Assembly: GCA_963573385.1 (NCBI GenBank)
Contig: CAUYLG010004908.1
Span: forward strand, 1 to 64,000
Reading direction: 5' to 3'
DNA length: 64,000 bases
DNA from: Cacajao melanocephalus
Lineage: Eukaryota; Chordata; Mammalia; Primates; Pitheciidae
Shown here: positions 1-12,290 of the stretch, piece by piece
Layout: every line of letters starts with the position of its first letter
How positions within the stretch are numbered: the stretch's first letter is position 1
The notes under the pieces: generated by a model
Databases searched by the model: none
What the model saw: the letters and a program-made list of their open reading frames with translations, nothing else
Told to the model about the DNA's origin: nothing
Made by a program: the position numbers and the translations under genes

Positions 1-1223
1 ATTCTCTATCCAGCTTTGGTCCTTTGCTGGTGATGAGTTATGATCCCTTGGAGGAGGAGAGGCATTCTGGTTTTGGGTGTTTTCATCCTTTTTGCACTGG
101 TTTCTTCCCATCTTTGTGGATTTATCTACCTGTGGTCTTTGTAGTTGGTGACTTTTGGATGGGGTCTCTAAGTGGACGTCATTTTTGTTGACGATGAAGT
201 TATCTCTGTTTTTTAGTCTTCTTTCCAACAGGCCCCTCTGCTGTAGGACTGCTGGAGGCCCACTCCAGCCCCTGCTTGCCTGGGGATCACCTGTGGCAGC
301 TGCAGAACAGTAAGGGTTTCTGCTAGTTTCTTATTCTGTTATCTTTGTCCCAGAAGGATACCTGCCAGATGTCAGCCTGAGCTCTCCTTTATGAAGTAAC
401 TCTTTGGATCTATGGGGCTCAGGGAGCTGCTTGAAGAGACAGTCTGTCCCTTATAGGAGCTCAAGTACTGATCTGTGAGCTCCGTTGTTCCGTTCAGAGC
501 TGCTGGGCAGGTGCATTTAAGTCTGCTGCAGTGGAATTCATGACTGCCTTTTTTCCCAGGTGCTCCTTCCTGGGAAGGTGGGGCTTTATTTTTAAGTTCC
601 TGATGTGCTGCTGCCTTTTTTCAGAGCTGCCCTGCCCAGCAAGGAGGTAGCCTAGTCACAGTCTGCCAGCAGAAGTGTTGCTGAGCTGCCGTGGGCTCTG
701 CCCAGCTGCTGTGTGAATTTCCTTGTGGTTTTGTTTATAGAGGTATAGTTAGAATTGCCTTGGTAATGACAGTCTGCCTCAGTAATGGTGGACTGCCTCA
801 GTAGTGGCAGATGCCCCAACAGAGCTGGACCGTTCCGGGTCCAGCTGCACTTGCTGCAAAATTCTCAATCCAGAGCATTTAAGATTGCTAGTCTTTGTGG
901 GGGTGGGACCCGCTGAGCCAGATCACCTGGCTCCCTGTTTCAGTCCCCTTTTTTTCAGTTGAATGGGCAGCTCTGTCTCCCAGGTGTTCCAGGCGCCAGT
1001 TGAAATGGTGACCCAGATTTGTGTGAGTTTTTGTGCAGAGACCCACTGTGCTGGCTGAAACAGCCATGCTGGAGACATGTGGCACTTTTCAGCCTGGGAA
1101 TCTCCTGGTCTGTGGGCAGTAATAACTCATTTGGAAATGCAGTGTTCACTCACCCTCTGCATTGTTCTCGCTGGGAACTGCACTCCAGAGCTGTTCCTAT
1201 TTGGCCATCTTGGATCTGCCTCC
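1..1223 (-). mobile_element. LINE-1 5' UTR, primate L1PA/L1PB-type, cut by the window edge
   Basis: Read on the minus strand from 1223, it starts with the L1 signature around 'ccaagatggccaaataggaa' and continues as about 1.2 kb of L1 5' UTR; the rest of the element would lie left of the window. Many differences from the young human L1 consensus indicate an older primate subfamily, so it is very likely inactive. L1 5' UTRs carry sense and antisense promoters; whether this one retains any activity cannot be seen. The small open frames here (888-1291) are incidental. Confidence 0.85.
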
Positions 1224-2229
1224 TAGTATTTCATCTGGTGGATGAGGAAGCTATGCCTAGCAAAGCCAAACTAGATCTTAGGTCTTTCTGATTCTCTTGG
1301 ACTCAGTAAACTTACTGAATGGTGTGATTTTGATGAAAACCACTTTAATATGTACTCTGAGTCCATTACTATGTGAGGCATCTGGACATCCTTGAGGAAT
1401 ACCAAAAAAGGCAATAACAACAAACTCCCAATCCAATTGGGAGGATAAGATCTACATTCTTGAAATGACTCTGTAGGAAACCTAGCCCATGTATCAATAA
1501 TGAAAGACTGAAGGAGGTAAGCGGGAGTGCTGGGGAGGTCTGGCATTCTATGCTACAGAGGGCAGGACGGGCTTCCTGGGAAGGTCTGGCCCAAGCAGGG
1601 TCCTACCTCGAGGCACAGCAGGACTTTTACTAATACAAGGATGTACGGCATCAGTACTAATTGGTCACGTTTTACAATAGGAACTGGTGGAAAGAAACAC
1701 TAAGAAATAGGAGGAAACAAAAATAAAAGCCATTTAATAGGCCACACCACATACAATCCAAAAACATCTGGCTGAAGCCTCATTCTTAATGCTAAAGCAA
1801 TTCCTAAAGAACTGTAGGCACAGTGATGGTCTTTCATAAGGTCATGATGCAGATTCCAACTTACAGGAATGGAATTCACCAAGAGACTGATACAGACTTT
1901 GTCAATACCTGGAAGAAAGACATGTACTTACATGGATGACAAACTGGCTAACATGGATGTACTTACATGGATGACAGACAATTGTTGGAAGGGTCAGACC
2001 AACAATGGATAAGAATTTTTAAAAAACACACACCAAAAAGACAAACTCTGACCTTAACGGGTTTAAAAAGGATTGAAGCAAAGAATATAAAATGTAATTC
2101 ACAAAAGAAGAAAACTAAATGGCCAACTGAAATACGAAAAGATGTTTCAATGCTTCTAATTATCAAAGAAATCCAAGTAGTAACACAGATACTCACTCTT
2201 TCAGATTGGCAAAGACTTAAAAGAAGAAC
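1224..2229. other. Intronic sequence, nothing recognised except a short direct repeat
   Basis: No gene or repeat family recognised. It contains a 20-bp direct repeat at 1922-1941 and 1957-1976 (35-bp period). The open frames here lack splice sites or protein-like composition. Confidence 0.5.
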
Positions 2230-2930
2230 AATGCCTGGTTCTGAGTTTAGTATCTGGCACAGGGTTGGAGAAGTAAGACCTCTCACACACTGTGGGTGGG
2301 AGTACAAATTGTTTCCACTCCCTAGAAGGGAATTTACAATGTGTTTCAAAGCAGAAAAAATATATATCCTTAAATCCAGCAATCATATTTTTAGGACTTT
2401 AGCCTAAGAACAGAATTATACAAGTATGATGGGATATATGTAAAGGATGCTTGTAATAACAGAAATTACAAACATCCATCAATAGGGGACAGTTAAGTAC
2501 CTTGTGGTATATTTGCAATATATTATATGAAATGTTAAAAATGATTTTTGAAATGAAAAGATGTTCTAGAGCCACTGTAGAATGAAAAAGATTAGACATC
2601 AGCATATGTGCTCCCATTCATGTAGAATCATATATATGTACACACTTGTGTATACACACATATGTATGCGTAGAGATGTCTGGTATGGTTACCATTATTA
2701 ATCTTTTAGTGCTTGTTGATGCCCAGGGAGAGTGAGTCCTTTTTATTTTCTTCTTTGAAGTGGGAATAATAGTATCCATTACATTCATTTTGTAAGGATT
2801 AAAGAGATAATTCATGCAAGGTCTCTGGAGCAGTGTTCACACACTCTAAGAGCTCATATATTGTATGTATTTTCAGAACAGTTTACATTTGTACATTTTA
2901 AAACTTTCACAATCAAACTATTTTTTAAAA
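2230..2930 (+). mobile_element. Ancient L1 (L1M-type) 3' end fragment
   Basis: The stretch from about 2260 follows the order of the end of old L1 ORF2: 'tgtgggtgggagtacaaatt', then the 'cagcaatcatatttttagga' segment, then 'ccatcaataggggacagtta', and it runs into an A/T-rich tail. It is heavily diverged with many indels, so coding capacity is lost. The open frames at 1963-2407 on both strands fall in or next to it and are not genes. The right boundary is uncertain. Confidence 0.6.
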
Positions 2931-4730
2931 AAGATAATTCAGAGAGCAGTCAGGCACAAACACCAAAATGTCTAACATGCCTTTAAAATCAAAGCATGAA
3001 GAGTATAAATCTCTATCATCATATACCGCATACAGCACAGTCTGGGTGCAGACTAGGAAGGAAGGCGTCAGAATGGCCAGACTTAGTCAGGAATGGCTTT
3101 CTTCTGGATAAGAGGAGGCTGGGTAGAGCTTCTCAAGAGTAAAGGGCCATGAGTTGACCATTACTATCTATGCCTCTTCTCCCAAGATTGGGAGGCAAAG
3201 CCCTGTACTATCCTAGTTGGTAGTGAAGAGGGCCGTGAATGTTACTTTGTTAACCCAAGGGTCATCTGCAGGACTCCTTCCTAGCCTGCCTGACTTACCT
3301 CTCCTGCATGGTCTTGCTTTCTGACCCTGAACAGCAGGAGGGCGGGCTTCTCTTGCTTGCAGTAACCAGCCAGCTTAGAGCAGCATTCTCTTAACCGAGG
3401 AGCAGGAAGTGCTGGCCAGACCCAATGGACCCAGGTGCTCAGCACTCTCCCTTAAGTGCCATAAGGCAAGACACAATTTGCAGGTAGTGGTGCTCAACGA
3501 ATGGGCCAAAGCAAAAGCCCTCTGCCTCCCTGTTTGCCTGAAATTCCCTTCCGGCCAATAGAGGGAGAGAGAACATCTGGAACTGGTTTTGAGGCTCCCC
3601 AGCTGCAGAGCCACTAGAGTGAAGGGGTTTACAGACTGTCCTTTCTGATTCTCATCAGGGTGAAGTACAGCCCAGAAGACAAGCTGGTTCAGAGACCAAA
3701 TCAACTTTGCTTTGAAATGTTCTCTTTTCCCCATCCCCCTTGAAAGTAGAATTAATCATCCAGGTGGTGGGAAATCAAACAATGAAAGAGAAGGACTTGG
3801 GGTCACCTCAGGTGCATTTCTGTGCCTTCATAAAAATCAGATACACCCCTTGGGTCAGAGTTGACACCAAACCTTCAGAGCACTTGTCCTTCTAGGAAAC
3901 AAGAACCAACAAGACTGAATCCATCTGAACTCCTGGATTGCGGGGCTTGCCTCTACAGGCCTGGAAATCAATGTGTACATAAAATGTGTTAGAACTTGTT
4001 GGGAGCCAGTGGGGAAAGAGCCTAGACCCTTTTAGGTTGGGGGAGGGGTTGGGCATGGTGGGGAAAGACCCATCTGGTGACAGCCACGGCTCACACTCCA
4101 CTGTGTGCCTTTTCTACTTGGCCCCATTGGGCACTGGGATGCAGACTTGCAGGCAGGATGAACCGGTCAGCAGCAGGCCCCAGGATCTTGCCTGAGCCTC
4201 ATCATGCCTCTGGGAAAAGCAGGTGCAGTCAGCAGTCAGCCTGTGCAGAGGCAACAGCACCCTTCCTATCATGCTTCACCAGTAACACAAAGCCTGTGTT
4301 CTTCTAGCTTTTCCTCCAACTGAGGGTTTGTTTCTCCTTCTGGACCTGGGGGCAAAAGGCAGATAGGGAAGGCGGCAGAGTGTCTTCCAAAGACCACGTT
4401 CCTTGGGGTGGAGAGAAACAAGCGGGCCTGGGGCACACTTGAAGTTGACAAAGGAGAGTGAGTCACGTAGAAGGCAGGAAATGAGTCTTCAGTTACTGCT
4501 CTTCATTACTCCCTTTCCAAAGGATTGCTCAGATCCAAGAGGCTGAGACCGGACTTCCTTCTGCATGCTACATAAAGCACTGGGAACCTTCTAGTTAGTG
4601 CCCTCTTTGTCTTGAGAATTTTGCAGATAAGAATTTCCATAAATCCCAGTTAGTCAATCATATGGCTACCTCATGGCATTTTCAGTCACTGTTAAACAGA
4701 ACCAAAAAATTTCAAAAGAGCAGCAGAACA
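2931..4730. other. Intronic unique sequence
   Basis: About 1.8 kb with no recognised repeat. The 119-codon minus-strand open frame at 3375-3734 has no recognisable family, no plausible splice context and biased, low-information composition. I treat it as chance. Confidence 0.5.
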
Positions 4731-5103
<373 letters not shown>

Positions 5104-5130
5104 TTAAAAGTCAGCCAGTACTAACGTTTG

Positions 5131-5960
5131 CTAAACTTCAGGATTAGCCATCACATAATAGAATTCAGATCGTAAGTTAGCTCCATCCTGGGACTCACTA
5201 CCAGAGCCAATTTCTAGGTTTTTAAAGCACTTTGACCATGGAAGCATACGGAATTCAACAATTTCTGGGTTGGCCAGCCATTTAGTCTCTTCTCCTACAT
5301 CTAGCAAGCTTGTGTCTAGGATCTGTGGCACCAAAATAAACAAGTTCTTCCTGGTTTCCAAAAGGAGATGGCTATGACGTACTGAGCGCATGCTCCTGGG
5401 ACAGTCTACTGCGGAGGCTTCCTGTACTGGGTACCAGCTGGAGTTCCCAGGTTGCCGCCTGATGAAGATGGTCTTGGCTAGATGGCAGAGCAAAGATGGG
5501 TTGGCGCGGAGAAGTGTCACTGCTATTTTGTGACCAGCCAGCACATTCTGAACTTGGAAGTCTGCAGTAGTTCATCATCTGGGGAGTGGAAGGAGTACAC
5601 AGGGGGGAACTGGGCACAAAGCTTACTGACGTGGTTCTCCAGGCACTGGCACTAAAAGGCTAGGGTCTCTTCATGCTCAGGCACACTGCTGTTTGGCCCA
5701 AAGAAGCCCTTGAACATGAGCCCTTCCAATCTTTCCAGCTACAGTATACACCTCACGCTGTCTCTCTGTTAAGCTGGTGGGCTGAGAGAATTCAATACAT
5801 ACCCCTCATTCACACTGTGAGGTCCAAAGTTTATAGTACCTTCCCTCCAAGTGAACCAGGGTCTTTGCACAAATCTTCTTGGTTATAGGCAGATATTCAA
5901 CTCCTACCCTTCATGTCCAAGGATCAAAAGGAAGTAGACCTAATACTTGGTGAGATGCTT
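5131..5960 (-). pseudogene. Unrecognised coding-like stretch, possible decayed processed pseudogene
   Basis: On the minus strand, open segments in more than one frame abut: about 5860-5700 (KTLVHLEGRYYKLWTSQCE, with stops), about 5660-5530 (KLCAQFPPVYSFHSPDDELL) and 5544-5131 (137 codons; AVTLLRANPSLLCHLAKTIF and LLETRKNLFILVPQILDTSL). The text looks more protein-like than the neighbouring chance frames and would need frameshifts to join, as in an old retrocopy. Against this: I do not recognise the parent protein, there is no clear poly-A remnant at the low-coordinate end, and no TSD was found. It could equally be chance. Confidence 0.25.
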
Positions 5961-6039
5961 TGGATTAAAATCATGAGGTCTTTTGATGCGAGAGACCAAA
6001 AGAAGACCTAGAAGCAGCACAGACATTAGGAGCATGTAT

Positions 6040-6235
6040 TGTGTGTTCAGTTGGCCAGGGTTCGCATTCTGCTTCCCTTTCTTACTACCTTTGAGGTCTT
6101 AGACCATGTACCTCAACTTTCCCATCTGTACAATGGGGAAAATATGGCACCCACTTCATCGGGTGGTTGTGAGGACTGAATACTAACGACAGTGATACTG
6201 TGCAAGCCAGTCAATGTTTTGGATCCATTTCTGCA
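6040..6235 (+). repeat. MIR element
   Basis: It has the MIR order: 'cctcaactttcccatctgta', 'caatggggaaaatatgg', then 'ggttgtgaggactgaatact'. Strongly diverged, as expected of a mammalian-wide SINE. Confidence 0.8.
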
Positions 6236-6349
6236 GCACTGTCATCCCGAGTAGGTGCCGCCTAAGAGCACTGTCCATTGCAGACAAGCAGCAATCTGAA
6301 AGTGAGTGACAGACATAATGTCTTCCTGGACACCACAGACAAAGCATAG

Positions 6350-7500
6350 GCAGGTCTAGAGTTTGGCCAAAGAATGTGACCAGCTAATGGACAAGACTAA
6401 ATTACTCCGCCACCCACTTTCTTCCTTATGTCCTCTGAATACAGGCAGGCCTCTCTTTCTGACTACACTTACGCTAAATCCTTGTTTGCCTGCCGGTTTC
6501 CTCAATGCAGGGCCCAATGTAAGAACCCAGGCCACTCCAGGCCTTGCTGTAACAATGTGCCTATTCCCACATGCCCTCCCTGGTGAAGGGACAGAGTTCC
6601 CATGGGGCCACTGGCCTCGGACAGTGAGAACTCTAGGCTCACAGGTCACCCCGTGGGGCGGCCTTCCACCTGCTCTGTTTTAGCACCTGGGCTTAGCTGT
6701 AGAAGGCCAACAAGCAAGGCTATTAACAGCTTTCGAGGTGACGGGGAAGGAAAATGGCATCATCCCGAGCCTGACAAGAGTGCTCCATGGCCGGCATCCG
6801 ACCCACCTCTGCCACCGGGGTGGCCTCCTTGGAGACGGGCGGGTTTCCTGTGGTGTCAGCCCCGTTTCCTCCAGCAACATTATACTGCAAACAGAGAGCT
6901 ACTCTGAAGAAAGCACTAGGGTGTCCCGTTTCTGGCTGGGGGGAGGCAGGCAGACTGTTTCGCTTCTCCAGAGAGAAACATCACCGCGCCTTGACCTTCT
7001 CTAGACAGCGTTCCTTCCCTCTCCCCAGTCCTGAAAAGCTGTTTGAAGAAAAGAAACGTGCAGGCTTTCCTTTATGACCTCAGATGGGCAAGTTCTGAAT
7101 GGGCAGCTGGGTCTATTACATGCAGTGTGAGAGGGTTAAACAGGACAGCCTCGACTCTTTATAAACTTTTGCCCTGTGGATATGCACTCATTGGCGGCAG
7201 TACAAGACTCGAGCTGTATTACATGCCTTAACGATATGGTTCAACCGTCGGTCAGGCTTGGGCCTGGCACTGGGCCAGACCGCAATCAATGGGACACAGA
7301 ACCTCCCCCTTTCAGATCATCACGAAGGCTCATATTATCTCCTTTTCGTTGTGCTGGTTAAATTTATGGAGCAGAACCCTGAAGCCGCATTCCTTGGCCT
7401 GGGCCGGCCCACGCGGCCCTCCCTCCCTTTGTTCGGTACTGTAAGCGAGCCGTGCTTCGGAGGACTGCAGGGTTGTTAGTTCAGGCACTGACTGTTTGCT
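6350..7500. promoter_or_regulatory. CpG-retaining, repeat-free block; candidate regulatory element
   Basis: Seen: about 1.1 kb with no recognised repeat, locally GC-rich, with many surviving CpGs (for example near 6640-6660, 6780-6850, 7160-7260 and 7400-7465, including a cgcgg cluster) in an otherwise CpG-poor intron. Inference: CpG survival plus absence of transposons suggests constraint or lack of germline methylation, as in enhancers. No transcript, TSS motif set or coding exon is visible. Open frames here (6356-7479) overlap in several frames and look like a by-product of GC content. Confidence 0.3.
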
Positions 7501-7582
7501 CATGACTGAAGTGAAGAGAGTTCAGTGGAAGGGCAAAAGGACAGCCCAAGTGTAAAACCCCATCCCAGCAGGCCCTGGGCCC

Positions 7583-7592
7583 CTATATATAG
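7583..7592. promoter_or_regulatory. Perfect MEF2-type site / TATA-like motif
   Basis: The decamer ctatatatag matches the MEF2 consensus YTA(A/T)4TAR on both strands and lies inside the 12-bp palindrome cctatatatagg, set in GC-rich sequence beside the CpG-retaining block. It could also act as a TATA box, but nothing downstream supports a transcript. Occupancy is unknown. Confidence 0.3.
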
Positions 7593-7599
7593 GCCCCGA

Positions 7600-10500
7600 G
7601 CTGCTCCTGAATGTCACATTTCACTTTGTTCTCACAAAAGCAAAATCTTCAGTCTGATTTCTGACGAACCTTCCATAAAACAGCTGCTGAGTCCTCCTAC
7701 AGCACACCCCCACTTGAACTCATGGATTTTCTGGGGTGCCATGGGAGGCAAGCTTGCCGTTAATACAACCACACTAAAAGGAGACAGATTTCTAGAGCCA
7801 TCTGCTAGTCCTCCCAGGTTCCACAGGAGACGGGATGCCAACCCTGGCTACTAGCCGGTCTTATTTTTAATATGAACAAAAACCACACACACAAAACATA
7901 TTTTTTTGGCTTTTGGCTATAAGGGAGGGACACGTGAGTACTGTATGTGAATGTGTGTGTGTGTATGCACGGAAGGGAGGTGTTTATAGGGGATCTGGCC
8001 TTATGGAATCAGACAGGAGAAAGTCCCAAGCATTAGACCTCTGAATCTATCCATGTGTTCTCATTTATACTCTGATTAGCAACCAAAGTGTCAAACAAGC
8101 AGCTCACATGGGCAGGACTTCATTTTAGTTTGGTTTAGCCCAAGAGGAGAGCTCTCCTGGAATGTTCTAGAGTGGCACATTTACAGCTCACTACAGAGGA
8201 TGCCACTGGAGGGCTGGAAAGGCAGCTCAGCTCGGAGGTGAATCCAGGTTCTAAAAGTGATTAATTGTGAGTCTACGTTTTGTCACATAGGGCTGTTGTG
8301 TATCTCAGTGGGTCCACCTGTAAAATGAGGCTACTGGGTTGAATTTTGGAAGTCCGAAATGATTACCAGAACTCTTCTAACAAAGGCCCAAGCAAAATAG
8401 AGAAAGAAAGAGCAGGAGGAACATAGAGAAAACAACAACAACAAAAAACAAAACCAAAGATATGATAAGAGGAGCAGGTGGGAAAAATGGCCTCTGAGGG
8501 GTGAGCCACTGCTGACTTGATACATGTTTTTCTGGCCAGTTTTGGCTTCACCCATCTTGATACAATACTAAGAATCAGGTCCAAGCTTCTTAAAAACAAA
8601 AACAAATCCCATACTAGCAACTATATGCCCACAGGGACTTTCCAGTTCTGGGGAGAAGCAGACTTCTTTGGTGGGGTCTAGTGAAGCCAGTGGTCTGTTT
8701 CAAATCAGACCCTGGTTCTATCTGAAGGTGAAAAGTCATGCTTCCTTATTCAAAGTAAGCCATGTATTTCTGAATAGAAACCATAAATATATTCTTGCAT
8801 TTTCCCCACAAGGTTTCCTTGTCTACTACGCTCATGTGTGGAGATAGTAAGTGAATTTACTGTTCCAAATCTTAATTTAAAGCCCTTTTTGGTGGTGGGA
8901 GGGGTAGATGGGAGGTGCCACGGATCACAGAAAACCATTTCTTGTTATATCCCTCTTGTCTACGGTAATGCTTCTGTATACTATTTGTTCTGGTTTGTTT
9001 AAAATGTGGTGTTACAGAGAACCACGTAAGCTGGGAAACAAGAGGCAAGAAAGAGAGAGGTAGGCTAATTTTGGACATTTTCAAGAAAATTGTGTAATCT
9101 AGTCGATCTGTCTCCAGTTATTCATATACATGTTCGGGGTTCAATTAAGTCTTTAGTCATAACATCTCACATCTCCCAGGACAATCTACAAAGCACTTGC
9201 ACTCACATTATCACGCAGGTTACATTCATACACATAAATGAATCCAGTCTCCATTAGGCATCGAGTGTGTAACACGAGGACTCCTGAAGGCCTACTTTGG
9301 CCCATCACGAGCCCAGATGCATCAAGAGTCTCTGATATATTGAAATTTGGAAAGCTGGATCTACCCTTGAGAATGAGACTTTATTATGGGCCAAGACAGA
9401 CTTTGAGAACTTATAAACTCAATGCCCCTGCTTCCTGTGGACTTTTTCTATCTCAGGATGACTTTTATGGCAATATTCCGGGAACATGCAATTATAAGTA
9501 AGCAAATTGGGCAAACTCTGAAAATGCAGGAACACAAGTTGCTTACAAATGAGATGCAGAAGCCAGGACGAAGAGAGCTGCCACAGCAGACTCGCTGGTG
9601 TGCACGCTTCTCTCCTGTACGCTCTGTGGTTTGCCTGCTCCATGAGCTACGTGACACTGCTATTTACTCTAGCACTGTGGCCAAGGCTAAGAAGTACTCA
9701 TCTAGTACGGGCTGGGGAACTAAAAGGAAATGTGTTTTGGAATTTACTTTTTCACACCCACACACCATTCTTGTATAAAATGCCTCTGTCAAGGTTTTTT
9801 GTTTTTTTTTAAACATTGATTTCTTGGCCATCAGCTAAAAGAAACTGAACATTCAAGTACCTCCACGATGACTGAGCATGCAGGAAGTGGTCGATTTACA
9901 ACAGGTTCCCTGGACATTTTATTTTATGTATGCTGTCCTGACACACTCCACCCATGTGGCCAAGCCTGCTATGTATGTCTGGGGCCACTTTGCAGTTTTC
10001 CCAGAGGTGAAATCAGAGGGAGGGCTGAAGTGGTGACAAGGCCAACTTGGCTACAGACTCAGTCCCTGTGGGGATGAGATGTAACTAACTAAAATGGTGC
10101 TAAGTCCAGCTGGGGCTTAGACTAGAGCCACAACCTGCTGAAGAATACTTTAGGTACACTACAGCTGTAGATTAACCTAGTGCTTTTTTATTTTTAGAAT
10201 ACATTATCAGGCTGTCATATATCCTGCATGGGATTTTTCTTCGTTCTAATATCCAGCTTCCTCCTTGATGGCAGAGCCAGCCCTAGGAAGGGAGCTTCCT
10301 CTATGCCACTCCTCCAGGAAGTTACACCACTAGTTATTCACCTCAGCCATGCAGGCACGACCAAGACAAGGAAGACCCTCTCCCCCTTTGCATGGGGGAG
10401 AATGACCTGAGGGGGAGATATAAAGCTGTCTACACAAGGTCACGAAGCACAGTAGCGTCAGGCTAGAATCGGGGCTCTGCTCTCATGATTTGCAATCCTG

Positions 10501-12040
10501 TTCTCCTGCCAAGGGGCCAAGCTGCTTCAAATACCCAAAGGGAACATCCAATAGGTTATTTTGATCACAGAGAGTTGAGTCAAGAAGGAACTGATCCTAT
10601 ACTGACAGAGTAAATGAATGTGAACTGCTGCCACTTCAGCACAATACATCAGGATGATGCTCCATGCTACTTTGTCAGCTCTACCTCTGCCTTTTGGGAA
10701 AAAGAATAAAATCCCATTAATCTCTCTAAAACTTAGGAAAAAAATCTGCATTAGTATATTAGGCTTTAATAGAGTTTTTAAAAATCTGTCACTACAGTGC
10801 GTTGTACTTATCATAAGTTGTAAGAAGAGCCCAGGTCGCAAATGAATTGCCTGGCCTGAAGGTTGTTCCCCCAAGAGCTACCTCCCTTGCCGAAATTATA
10901 CCCAGGATTTCCTAGGAGGCTCAAAAGGCAACAGTTAAATTTTGGGAAGTAGGACAAATGGGAGGATGAAGTTTGGAATGAATGAGAAAAGGATCATTTA
11001 TAATCTAGAGAATGTTCATTTTCAAAGGCCTAAGACATTATGATAATCCACACAGCTATCTATATCATATTTTCATCATGCAGAAATCATGAAATAAAAG
11101 GTGCATGATGAAAGCAATGTGTTAAAGAGCCCATCATACTTAGCTAGCAATGAAAGAAACAGTTTTTTGTCTTAAACACTTAGCCCTGAACTTTTTTTTT
11201 TTTTTTTTACAGGCATAGGGGACCCCAACCTACAAAATATTGTTGTGAGATTGTCCTGGCAGGAGTCAGACAGATTAGCCCTTGACAGTTCCAAGAGCCC
11301 CACTGAAAAGGAATCTGATTCTACAATTTAAAACCCTTAAATAATACTGAACAGTGGACTGTCATGCGTCTGGAAAATATAACCATTTTTGAAGGATGCT
11401 TTCCAAAGCACGTAATGCTTTTAAAGCTGTTTATCAGAAGAGCTGGATGAGCCATGGTGGCCCGAAACAGTTTGTCAGCTGTTACGGGGTCGCATGCCCC
11501 ATCCTAACTTCCTTAGGCACTCCATCATTCTTGGTTGTCCTAGTCTCGGCAGACAACAGACGCCAATGTTTGGAGACATTCGCTACATAACTTTTACCCG
11601 ACAAACCGGGCTCCAGGACAGATTTCCATGTCATGTGGGGCTTTTGGCTGAACTCTGCTCGAACCCAGAGGCATATCATTTACAGCAGACACTAACAATA
11701 GTTTGGGATCACCTGCTCTTCACAAGTGGGTTCAGAACAAGTTCGTGGCCTCTGCACACCTTTTCCAGTGGGGTTCCCATACACAAAGGCTCAGAGCCCA
11801 GGAGAGTCCCTCCAACCCACAATTCAACCGGTTTGAAGGCCTGAGTTTAAGTGTTCATTTTGTGTGAAGAAAGAGAATGGGAAGAACAGAAACCCAGCAA
11901 AGCATATGAACTCCTAGTCTTAGCACTCTAGCAAGTGGTCAGCAAGAATCTGGGGACAGGGTTGAGTTTATGTAAGAGCTATGGACACAATCCCTGTTTC
12001 ACTTTCACACAACATTCCAAATTCAGGGGAGAATATGACA
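7600..12040. other. Long unique intronic stretch
   Basis: No Alu, L1 or LTR recognised over about 4.4 kb. It contains a short (TG)n run near 7950, a diverged MIR near 8230-8345, an A-rich segment near 8400-8460 and T-runs near 9800 and 11190. The many 60-118-codon frames have no recognisable family. The lack of young insertions is notable against the Alu-rich remainder. Confidence 0.5.
8225..8345 (+). repeat. Diverged MIR fragment
   Basis: It carries the MIR-like order 'atctcagtgggtccacctgt' followed by 'aaaatgaggctactgg'. Only the 3' half is discernible. Confidence 0.45.
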
Positions 12041-12044
12041 CCGA

Positions 12045-12290
12045 ACACCATTTCTCGAGCCCTATCTGCATGACACATGCCAGGCTGAGTGCTTTATATG
12101 CATGATATAATTTAATCCATGTAACCACCCACCGAGGTAGGCATATGACTCAAAGGAATCTCATCTCAGAGAGATGAAGAGGGGAAGAACTTGCTCCAGG
12201 CCACAGCCAAGCAGCGGCCCAATGACTCAAACCCAGGGCCACGCGACTCCCCAGCAGGCCCGTTTGCCATTGCACTGCAGATGTGGGAAC
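12045..12290 (-). repeat. MIR element
   Basis: On the plus strand it shows the reverse MIR order: 'tgccaggctgagtgctttat', 'ataatttaatccatgtaacc', 'gaggtaggca', 'gaacttgctccaggccacag' and 'caatgactcaaacccagg'. Nearly the whole MIR core is present. Confidence 0.8.

Noticed and set aside
1963..2407. 139- and 146-codon frames on opposite strands
   Set aside because: They overlap each other and an ancient L1 3' fragment; no family resemblance.
3375..3734. 119-codon minus-strand frame
   Set aside because: No recognisable family, no splice or promoter context; consistent with chance.
11190..11208. Isolated poly-T run resembling an Alu tail
   Set aside because: The following sequence is not Alu and no TSD is evident; perhaps a lost or unrelated retrocopy.
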